The notes below the pieces were generated by a model. It did no database searches. It worked only from the letters and a program-made list of their open reading frames with translations, and was not told the origin of the DNA. A program made the translations under genes and the position numbers. From DAISJM01 sp036821485 (lineage in GTDB: Bacteria > Verrucomicrobiota > Kiritimatiellia > CAIQIC01 > JAGNIJ01): a DNA stretch of 13,131 nt. The stretch spans positions 1-13,131 of the forward strand of contig DAISJM010000070.1 in assembly GCA_036821485.1 (NCBI GenBank). Direction: 5' to 3'. Within the stretch, counting starts at the first letter, position 1. Each line of letters opens with the position of its first letter. Positions 7,826 to 13,131 of this stretch are shown here, piece after piece.

Positions 7826-8793
7826 TTGGAATAGCCGTTCGGATGCGCCTGATGCCAGTCCCAGGCATGCTGGATGATGGTCTTCAGGTCCGCGTACTTG
7901 GGATTCCAGCCCAGCATGCTCTTGGCCTTGCGTGCGCTGGCCACAAGCCGGGCAGGATCACCCGGGCGACGCGGCTCGAACTGCACCGGCAACGCATGGC
8001 CCGTAACCTCGCGGGCAACCTTGATCACCTGCATGACGGAATAGCCGTCCCCGTTGCCAAGATTGAACGGACCCACATGCTGACCCGTCAGCGCCAGCAG
8101 ATGCGCCTCGGCCAAATCCACAATGTGGATGTAATCGCGGATGCACGTACCGTCCGGCGTGTCGTAATCGTTGCCGAACACGCAAACCTGCTCCTTCTTC
8201 CCCAGCGCCACGGCAAGAACGTTCGGAATCAGATGCGTCTCAGGGTCATGGTCCTCGCCAAACTTCTTCGTCGCACCGCAGGCATTGAAGTAACGGAGAA
8301 AGACCGGCTGCAACCCGTGCCGCTGCTGTTCCCACCTGAGAATGGTCTCCAGCATCAGCTTCGACTCGCCGTAGGGGTTCGTGGGCCGCTGCGGAATATC
8401 CTCCGTCATCGGCATGCGGTCCGGCTGTCCGTACGTCGCGCAGGTGGAGGAGAAGATGATCTTCCGGACCTCCATATCCACCATGGCCTCAACAAGGTGG
8501 GCGCCGCCGACCACGTTGTTGCGGAAGTACCACATCGGGTGCTCCATCGACTCGCCAACCAGCGCATAGGCAGCAAAGTGCATGACCGCATCCGGGCGCG
8601 TCTTCGCCATGGCATCGCGGATCTGATCACGATTCCGGAGATCGCCGAGGATGAAATGCGCGCGCGTGTCGAGCGCTTCGCGGTGACCGCGTTCAAGGTT
8701 GTCGAAGATGGTGACCTCGTGGCCTTGGTCGAGCAACATCTCCGATGCCACGCTGCCGATGTATCCCGCACCGCCGGTTACAAGTACTTTCAT
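7822..8793 (-). CDS. galE: UDP-glucose 4-epimerase
   Basis: Short-chain dehydrogenase-type epimerase that interconverts UDP-glucose and UDP-galactose with bound NAD, feeding the Leloir pathway and surface polysaccharide or LPS sugars. The product is 323 residues, near the usual 330. The NAD-binding Rossmann motif TGGAGYIGS is at 6-14. The catalytic region includes SSTCATYG (115-122) and Y141-GES-K145. Later blocks match GalE: FLRYFNACGA, HLIPNVLAVALG, DGTCIRDYIHIVDLA, FNLGNGDGYSV and RRPGDPARLVA. The DGTCIRDYIHV-type block with YFNACGA favours GalE over other UDP-sugar epimerases. The ATG at 8793 gives the family N terminus (MKVLVTGGAGYIG), though no clear ribosome site precedes it. It follows the nuclease gene after 63 bases and overlaps cinA by 4 bp. 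The substrate could also be N-acetylated UDP-sugars. Confidence 0.95.
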   Translation of the reverse strand: MKVLVTGGAGYIGSVASEMLLDQGHEVTIFDNLERGHREALDTRAHFILGDLRNRDQIRDAMAKTRPDAVMHFAAYALVGESMEHPMWYFRNNVVGGAHLVEAMVDMEVRKIIFSSTCATYGQPDRMPMTEDIPQRPTNPYGESKLMLETILRWEQQRHGLQPVFLRYFNACGATKKFGEDHDPETHLIPNVLAVALGKKEQVCVFGNDYDTPDGTCIRDYIHIVDLAEAHLLALTGQHVGPFNLGNGDGYSVMQVIKVAREVTGHALPVQFEPRRPGDPARLVASARKAKSMLGWNPKYADLKTIIQHAWDWHQAHPNGYSK

Positions 8794-8856
8794 GATGGGG
8801 CGATAGTAATCACCGCGGGAAAATGAAACCAGAAAAAAGCGGACCGCGGCAGGGCC

Positions 8857-9345
8857 TCAGGACGATGTTTCAGACGCATCCCCGGCCGGGGGTGCTTCGT
8901 CGTCCACATCCGTGGAGCCGGGCGAAGCCTGCTCCAGTGCCCACGTCATATCCTCGGCTCGCTCCCACACGCTTTCGCTCACGAATATGGGGCATTTCTG
9001 CTGTAGGGCGATGGCAATGGAATCGCTGGGGCGCGCATCCACCTCAACCACGCTGCGACCGAGTTCGTTTTCCTGTGTCAGGTACAGGCGCGCGAAGAAG
9101 GTGTCGTCTTTGAGATCGTTCACCACAACCTTCTCCACCTTCACACCAAGGCCGGCGAACACGTTGGCAATCAGATCGTGTGTCAGCGGCCGCGGCTTTT
9201 TGATGCCATGCAGAAACATCGTGATCGCCGCCGCCACCCCGTGATCCACAAAGATGGCGATGACCTTGTCGCCGTGACTGAGGAACACGCCGCACCCCGT
9301 CTGCGTCGGCACCAAGCCCTTCACTTGTACGGGTACGTCACTCAT
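8857..9345 (-). CDS. Bifunctional nuclease (BFN/DUF151) family protein
   Basis: Small cytoplasmic protein of 162 residues with one BFN (DUF151) domain covering about residues 5-135. Diagnostic blocks are VFLSHGDKVIAIFVD, KKPRPLTHDLIANVF, DTFFARLYLTQ and VEVDARPSDSIAIALQQKCPIFV (about 100-122). Characterised members of this family have been reported to cut both RNA and DNA, but the role in bacteria is poorly defined, so the nuclease activity is by homology only. The last 30 or so residues are an acidic Ser/Asp/Glu tail that looks disordered. No UVR motif is fused, unlike some relatives. The ATG at 9345 has GAGGA four bases upstream. It lies between clpB (with a possible tiny ORF) and galE, and may be read from the clpB promoter. 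Confidence 0.9.
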   Translation of the reverse strand: MSDVPVQVKGLVPTQTGCGVFLSHGDKVIAIFVDHGVAAAITMFLHGIKKPRPLTHDLIANVFAGLGVKVEKVVVNDLKDDTFFARLYLTQENELGRSVVEVDARPSDSIAIALQQKCPIFVSESVWERAEDMTWALEQASPGSTDVDDEAPPAGDASETSS

Positions 9346-9366
9346 TGTGTCCTCATGCCAGGCGCG

Positions 9367-9441
9367 TCACATGTCCTGGGTAATGTAATACACCATGTAA
9401 AAGATGAAGATGATCAGGACCGCTGACGCAATGGCTTCCAT
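9367..9441 (-). CDS. Possible 24-residue single-helix membrane peptide
   Basis: A tiny ORF in the 127-base gap between clpB and the nuclease gene. It encodes 24 residues: MEAIASAV, then the strongly hydrophobic stretch LIIFIFYMVYYI, then TQDM and a TGA stop. One acidic residue leads, followed by about 18 uncharged, mostly aliphatic and aromatic residues, then a polar end. This is what a minimal single-pass membrane peptide looks like. The ATG is 31 bases after the clpB stop and the TGA is 21 bases before the nuclease ATG, so it fits as a gene of the same operon. Against it: no good Shine-Dalgarno sequence precedes the ATG (the nearest purine run, GCGGAG, is about 20 bases away), and an ORF of this length can arise by chance. 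Function unknown. Confidence 0.35.
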   Translation of the reverse strand: MEAIASAVLIIFIFYMVYYITQDM

Positions 9442-9472
9442 GGCACCAAATTAGCACATACTCCGCCCCGCG

Positions 9473-12115
9473 TCAGCTTTTGCGACGCTTCCTTCCAGGC
9501 GCGTGGAATATGACTTCACCCTCGCCCGCCGTATCCATATCCGCCACGACACGATCACCTTCGCTAACGTGTCCCTGCAGAATCTCCGTGGCCAGCGCAT
9601 CCAGCACCTTCCGCTGGATGAGCCGCTTCAACGGCCGCGCGCCGAAGATCGGATCATATCCCTCACGCGCAAGGTACTCCTTCACCGCGTCGCTCAGCTC
9701 CAGCGAGATGTTGCGCTCCTCCAGGTATTTGCCGACCCGCCCAAGTTGGATTTCAACGATCTGCTTCAGGTCCGAGCGGCGAAGGCTGTGGAAGATGATC
9801 GTCTCATCCACGCGATTCAGAAACTCGGGCTTGAAATGTGCGCGAAGCGCATCAAACACCTGACCCTCCATTTGTTCGTAGGCCGAGTCGCTCGACTTCA
9901 GATCCGGGTTCTGCGCCAGCGTTTCATGGATCAGCGCCCCGCCGATGTTCGACGTCATGATCACCACGGTGTTCGTGAAATCCACCGTGCGCCCCTGCCC
10001 GTCGGTCAATCGCCCGTCGTCAAGAATCTGCAGCAGCACGTTGAATACATCCACGTGCGCTTTCTCGATCTCGTCGAACAGCACTACCGAATACGGCTTC
10101 CGTCGCACATGCTCGGTCAGGTAACCGCCTTCCTCGTAACCCACGTAACCTGGAGGCGCGCCGATCAGCCGGCTGACGGTGTGCTTTTCCATGAACTCGG
10201 ACATGTCGATTCGGATCATCGCGTGTTCGTCGTCGAACATGAACTCGGCCAGCGCCCGGGCCAATTCTGTCTTTCCTACGCCGGTCGGTCCCAGGAAGAT
10301 AAAGGAACCGATCGGCCGGTTGGGGTCCTGCAACCCGGAACGTGCGCGGCGGACGGCATTGGATACCGCCTTCACCGCCTCCGCCTGCCCCACAACACGC
10401 TGCTCCAGGCGCTCCTCCATGTGCAGCAGCTTGACCTTTTCAGTCTCCAGCAGCCGGCTCACGGGAATATGCGTCCAGTTGGATACGACTCCCGCAATAT
10501 CCTCCGCATCCACCTCCTCCTTGAGCATCCGATGCTGTTTCTGAAGCTCTGCGAGACCCTGCTGCGCCTCCTTGATCTGGGCCTCTACCTTCGGAATCTG
10601 CCCGTAGACAATCTCGGCAGCACGATCAAGCCGTCCTTCCCGCTTGGCCGTTTCCTCCTGCCCGCGCAGAAGATCCAGTGCCTCCGTCAGGCTGCGAATC
10701 TTCCCGATCTGTTCCTTCTCCTGCTGCCAGTGCAGCTTCATGCCCTTGCCGCGTTCCTGCTGCGAAGCCAGTTCCTGCTCGAGCTTCTGCAACCGCTCGA
10801 TCGAGGCCTCGTCCTTCTCCTTCCGCAGCGCCGAGCGCTCAATCTCAAGCTGCATGATCCGGCGCTGCACCTCATCGATCTCCGTGGGCATGCTGTCGAT
10901 TTCCATCCGGAGCCGGCTCGCCGCTTCGTCCACGAGGTCAATGGCCTTGTCCGGCAGAAACCGGTCGGTGATATACCGGTGGGCCAGCTTGGCCGCTGCA
11001 ATCAGAGCCCCATCCTGAATGCGAACGCCGTGATGCACCTCGTACCGCTCGCGCAATCCGCGCAGAATGGCAACGGTGTCCTCTACCGTCGGCTCACCCA
11101 CCAGCACGGTCTGGAACCGCCGTTCCAGGGCAGCATCCTTCTCGATGTACTTCCGGTATTCGTCCAGCGTGGTCGCACCCACACAGCGCAGCTCACCGCG
11201 CGCCAGTGGCGGCTTGATCATGTTCGACGCATCCACCGCGCCTTCCGCCCCGCCCGCTCCCACCAACGTGTGCAGCTCGTCGATGAACAGGATGATCTTT
11301 CCACCCGCCTCGATCACTTCCTTAATGAACGCCTTGAACCGATCTTCGAATTCGCCGCGATATTTCGCCCCGGCAATCATGGAACCCAAGTCGAGCGACA
11401 CCACCCGCTTGTTCTTCAAACCGTCCGGCACGTCGCCGGCAATGATCCGCTGGGCCAAACCCTCCACGATCGCTGTCTTGCCCACACCCGGCTCACCGAT
11501 GAGCACCGGGTTATTCTTTGTGCGTCGCGAGAGCACCTGGATCACCCGCCGGATTTCCGCATCGCGGCCGATGACCGGGTCCAACTTCCCCTTGCGCGCA
11601 ATATCGGTAAGATCGCGCCCGTATTTCTTGAGCGCCTCGTATTTGTCCTCGGGCGTGGCATCGGTCACCCGCTGGGAGCCACGAACGGCCTGCAAGGCTT
11701 GCAGCAAGGCATCACGCGTCAATCCCAACCCTGCGGCAATGGACGACATGTCCGTATTCGTCTGTTGAATCACTGCGAGGAAGAGATGTTCGGTACTGAC
11801 ATACTCGTCCTTCATGGACTCTGCCAGCCGGAACGCCGCATCAAGCGTCTGCCGCATCGAGGACGCAAGGTGAAGTTCCACCGCGGCGCCTTCCACGGTC
11901 GGCCGTCTTCCAAGCACGTCCTTCACCCGGTCGGCAAATTGCTCGGGCCGCACGCCCAGCCGCGATAGCAGCGGGCGCACCACACCCTCTTCCTGTTCCA
12001 CAAGCGCCAGCGCAAGATGCTCGGGGGTGATCTCGCTGTGTCGATACTCCTCGGCCAGACGCTGCGCCTTCTGCACAGCTTCCTGCGACTTGATCGTCAA
12101 TCGGTCCTGTTGCAT
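9473..12115 (-). CDS. clpB: ATP-dependent disaggregase ClpB (Hsp100 chaperone)
   Basis: Hexameric AAA+ chaperone that pulls polypeptides out of aggregates together with DnaK, in the cytoplasm. The product is 880 residues, full length. Order: a double Clp-N repeat domain (about 1-145); NBD1 with Walker A GEPGVGKT (207-214) and Walker B ILFIDE (275-280); a long Glu/Lys/Gln-rich coiled-coil middle domain (about 405-540), which separates ClpB from ClpA and ClpC; then NBD2 with Walker A GPTGVGKT (609-616), pore loop GYVGYEEGG (656-664) and Walker B VVLFDE (677-682). There is no IGL/IGF-type ClpP-binding loop that I can see, in line with a non-proteolytic role. The ATG at 12115 has GAGGAG six bases upstream. 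A promoter with twin palindromes sits directly upstream, so separate stress control is likely. Confidence 0.98.
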   Translation of the reverse strand: MQQDRLTIKSQEAVQKAQRLAEEYRHSEITPEHLALALVEQEEGVVRPLLSRLGVRPEQFADRVKDVLGRRPTVEGAAVELHLASSMRQTLDAAFRLAESMKDEYVSTEHLFLAVIQQTNTDMSSIAAGLGLTRDALLQALQAVRGSQRVTDATPEDKYEALKKYGRDLTDIARKGKLDPVIGRDAEIRRVIQVLSRRTKNNPVLIGEPGVGKTAIVEGLAQRIIAGDVPDGLKNKRVVSLDLGSMIAGAKYRGEFEDRFKAFIKEVIEAGGKIILFIDELHTLVGAGGAEGAVDASNMIKPPLARGELRCVGATTLDEYRKYIEKDAALERRFQTVLVGEPTVEDTVAILRGLRERYEVHHGVRIQDGALIAAAKLAHRYITDRFLPDKAIDLVDEAASRLRMEIDSMPTEIDEVQRRIMQLEIERSALRKEKDEASIERLQKLEQELASQQERGKGMKLHWQQEKEQIGKIRSLTEALDLLRGQEETAKREGRLDRAAEIVYGQIPKVEAQIKEAQQGLAELQKQHRMLKEEVDAEDIAGVVSNWTHIPVSRLLETEKVKLLHMEERLEQRVVGQAEAVKAVSNAVRRARSGLQDPNRPIGSFIFLGPTGVGKTELARALAEFMFDDEHAMIRIDMSEFMEKHTVSRLIGAPPGYVGYEEGGYLTEHVRRKPYSVVLFDEIEKAHVDVFNVLLQILDDGRLTDGQGRTVDFTNTVVIMTSNIGGALIHETLAQNPDLKSSDSAYEQMEGQVFDALRAHFKPEFLNRVDETIIFHSLRRSDLKQIVEIQLGRVGKYLEERNISLELSDAVKEYLAREGYDPIFGARPLKRLIQRKVLDALATEILQGHVSEGDRVVADMDTAGEGEVIFHAPGRKRRKS

Positions 12116-12121
12116 GGTTCA

Positions 12122-12127
12122 CTCCTC
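12122..12127 (-). promoter_or_regulatory. Ribosome binding site of clpB
   Basis: GAGGAG on the minus strand, six bases before the clpB ATG. It fixes the start at 12115. Confidence 0.75.
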
Positions 12128-12157
12128 GTGTCGAGAAATCCACCATCGTTGGACCGG

Positions 12158-12186
12158 ATTGTAGCGGAAGAGTTCGATTTTTCCAA
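12158..12186 (-). promoter_or_regulatory. Probable sigma70-type promoter of clpB
   Basis: On the minus strand, TTGGAA (12186-12181; 4 of 6 match to TTGACA) is followed after exactly 17 bases by TACAAT (12163-12158; 5 of 6 match to TATAAT). Predicted transcription start is near 12151, giving a leader of about 35 bases before the clpB ATG. The -35 hexamer is itself one arm of a perfect palindrome, so a protein bound there would compete with or contact RNA polymerase. It is not a CIRCE element (TTAGCACTC/GAGTGCTAA). No sigma32-type promoter was recognised. Confidence 0.55.
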
Positions 12187-12198
12187 ACCTTGGAAAAA
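12178..12198. promoter_or_regulatory. Perfect palindrome 1 (9-bp arms), overlapping the clpB -35 box
   Basis: TTTTTCCAA (12178-12186), spacer ACC, TTGGAAAAA (12190-12198): a perfect inverted repeat with 9-bp arms. On the clpB strand the downstream arm supplies the TTGGAA -35 hexamer. It has A/T tracts on the outside and a CC/GG core, as in many dimeric regulator sites. There is no G+C-rich stem followed by a T run, so a terminator for lpxD is less likely than an operator. Confidence 0.6.
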
Positions 12199-12208
12199 AT
12201 AGAGGCGG

Positions 12209-12229
12209 TTTTTCCAAGGGTTGGAAAAA
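12209..12229. promoter_or_regulatory. Perfect palindrome 2 (9-bp arms), 31 bp upstream of palindrome 1
   Basis: TTTTTCCAA (12209-12217), spacer GGG, TTGGAAAAA (12221-12229). The arms are identical to palindrome 1 and only the 3-base spacer differs (GGG versus ACC on the + strand). Centre-to-centre distance is 31 bp, about three helical turns, so two dimers would sit on the same face of the DNA. It starts 22 bases after the lpxD stop codon on the minus strand. Confidence 0.6.
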
Positions 12230-12251
12230 TCGCGGCAAATTCAGCGAGGGG

Positions 12252-13130
12252 CTACGACGGAAGCCGCTGTTCGAGGTCCTTGAGACGCTTCTCCAGCTCG
12301 GCCACTTTCTGCTTCAGGCGCGGTAACCGCATGACGCTGAAGATTCTGCGCTTTTCGTCTTCTGCGGGAATCGCGGGAGAGCCAAGCACGAAAGTATTGG
12401 GCGGCACGTCCTGCGGGACACCCGACTGTGCGCCGACCGTCGAGCCCTCGCCTACGACGATGTGGCCAGCCACACCAACCTGTCCCGCCAGCACCGCACG
12501 CGCGCCAATCTGTGAGCTGCCGGCGATGCCAACTTGGGCAACGATCACGGCGTTTTCGCCGATAACAACGTTGTGCGCAATCTGCACGAGATTATCGATC
12601 TTGGCCCCCTTGCCAATCTTCGTCCTGCCAAAACGGGCACGGTCAATCGTGACGTTCGCGCCAATCTCGACATCATCGTCCACAACCACAATTCCGATCT
12701 GCGGAATCTTGGTCCGGACGCCCCGCGCGTCGACGTTGTAGCCAAACCCGTCACTGCCGATCACGCTGCCGTTATGGATGATGACCCGGCTGCCAATTTG
12801 GACATGTTCGCGCAGCGTCACCTGTGGATACAACTTGGTATCGCTGCCCACGACCGCACCGTGCCCGACATAGACCTGGGCCACAAGCACCGAGCGATCA
12901 CCCACCTTCGCACCCGGTTCAAGCACACAGCACGGGCCAATGTAGACGTCTTTGCCCAGCACCACATCCGATGCAATAACGGCGGTGGGATGTATTCCGG
13001 GAGTCAACTTGACCGGCGGCGGCGCGAACCAGAGGGCGATCTGGGAGAAGGTCTTCTCGGGATTCTCCGAACGGAAAACAGCAGGCGATGGACACGGCTT
13101 ATCCCAGTCCTTAGGCACCACCACAACCGA
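12252..13130 (-). CDS. lpxD: UDP-3-O-(3-hydroxyacyl)glucosamine N-acyltransferase LpxD, 5' end cut by window edge
   Basis: Third step of lipid A synthesis: transfers a 3-hydroxyacyl chain from acyl-ACP to the amine of UDP-3-O-acyl-glucosamine. The frame is open to the right edge. The GTG at 13124 is internal to the family's N-terminal domain, so about 55-70 residues are missing. Counting from that GTG: the end of the uridine-binding domain (about 1-38, with FAPP), then a left-handed beta-helix of hexapeptide repeats (about 43-245). IGSDGFGYN (122-130) and the catalytic-histidine block QIAHNVVIGEN (H184, equivalent to E. coli H239) are intact. The C terminus is a leucine-heptad coiled helix (LKQKVAELEKRLKDLEQRL). 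GFGYN and the position of the histidine favour LpxD over LpxA. It stands next to clpB, without the familiar bamA, fabZ or lpxA neighbours in view. Its presence shows that the organism makes lipid A. Confidence 0.95.
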   Translation of the reverse strand, partial: SVVVVPKDWDKPCPSPAVFRSENPEKTFSQIALWFAPPPVKLTPGIHPTAVIASDVVLGKDVYIGPCCVLEPGAKVGDRSVLVAQVYVGHGAVVGSDTKLYPQVTLREHVQIGSRVIIHNGSVIGSDGFGYNVDARGVRTKIPQIGIVVVDDDVEIGANVTIDRARFGRTKIGKGAKIDNLVQIAHNVVIGENAVIVAQVGIAGSSQIGARAVLAGQVGVAGHIVVGEGSTVGAQSGVPQDVPPNTFVLGSPAIPAEDEKRRIFSVMRLPRLKQKVAELEKRLKDLEQRLPS

Positions 13131-13131
13131 G

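Noticed and set aside
7843..8826. A 327-codon open frame on the + strand opposite galE
   Set aside because: It is a complement-strand shadow of a clear GalE, with no recognisable motifs.
8833..8852. T tract (six T on the minus strand) after a G+C-rich segment between the nuclease gene and galE, as a terminator
   Set aside because: The GCGG/CCGC pairing before the T run leaves a one-base loop, and no workable hairpin is visible.
9503..11968. An 821-codon open frame on the + strand opposite clpB
   Set aside because: It lies fully antisense to an intact canonical clpB. The translation is rich in His, Arg, Leu and Gln with no recognisable domain, as expected for the complement of a G+C-rich gene.
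12178..12229. The palindromes read as intrinsic terminators for lpxD
   Set aside because: Stems are A/T-rich at the base, loops are three bases, and no T run follows either hairpin on the minus strand. The overlap with a -35 box fits an operator better.

Overview
This window is a stretch of chromosome from a Gram-negative bacterium with fairly high G+C (about 60% where sampled). LpxD, the lipid A acyltransferase, implies an outer membrane. RecA has the FTNQIREKIGVMFGNPE and TTPGGRALKFYSSVR wording, and a 9-bp-arm TTTTTCCAA/TTGGAAAAA palindrome lies upstream of clpB. My best guess is the PVC superphylum (Kiritimatiellota or Verrucomicrobia side). This rests on family resemblance and memory, without a database search, and the phylum is tentative.

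Layout. At the left edge, on the + strand, is the 3' three quarters of rimO (ribosomal protein S12 methylthiotransferase). It converges on everything else, which is on the - strand. The 200-bp gap between the convergent genes holds two GTAG-headed imperfect palindromes that look like REP elements. Reading the - strand in its own direction, from the right edge leftwards: lpxD (5' end outside the window); a 136-bp gap with a sigma70-like promoter and twin perfect palindromes; clpB; a possible 24-residue membrane peptide; a DUF151 bifunctional nuclease; galE; cinA; thpR; recA; alaS; and two small unrecognised membrane proteins that appear to be diverged tandem copies.

How the genes relate. The block galE-cinA-thpR-recA-alaS is tightly packed. 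There are ATGA overlaps at galE/cinA and cinA/thpR, an 8-bp overlap at thpR/recA, and 54 bp between recA and alaS. It is therefore probably one transcription unit, with recA read from inside a housekeeping operon. clpB, the small ORF and the nuclease gene may form a stress-related unit driven by the promoter before clpB. The two membrane genes at the 3' end of the run have locally lower G+C and look like accessory or lineage-specific material.

No tRNA, rRNA, CRISPR array, transposase gene or phage gene was seen. No gene-free stretch exceeds 300 bp. The most notable items are the twin operators overlapping the clpB -35 box, the same-frame duplicated membrane genes separated by one TAG, the REP-like pair, and the 24-residue membrane peptide candidate. 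None of these amounts to a clearly new multi-gene system.
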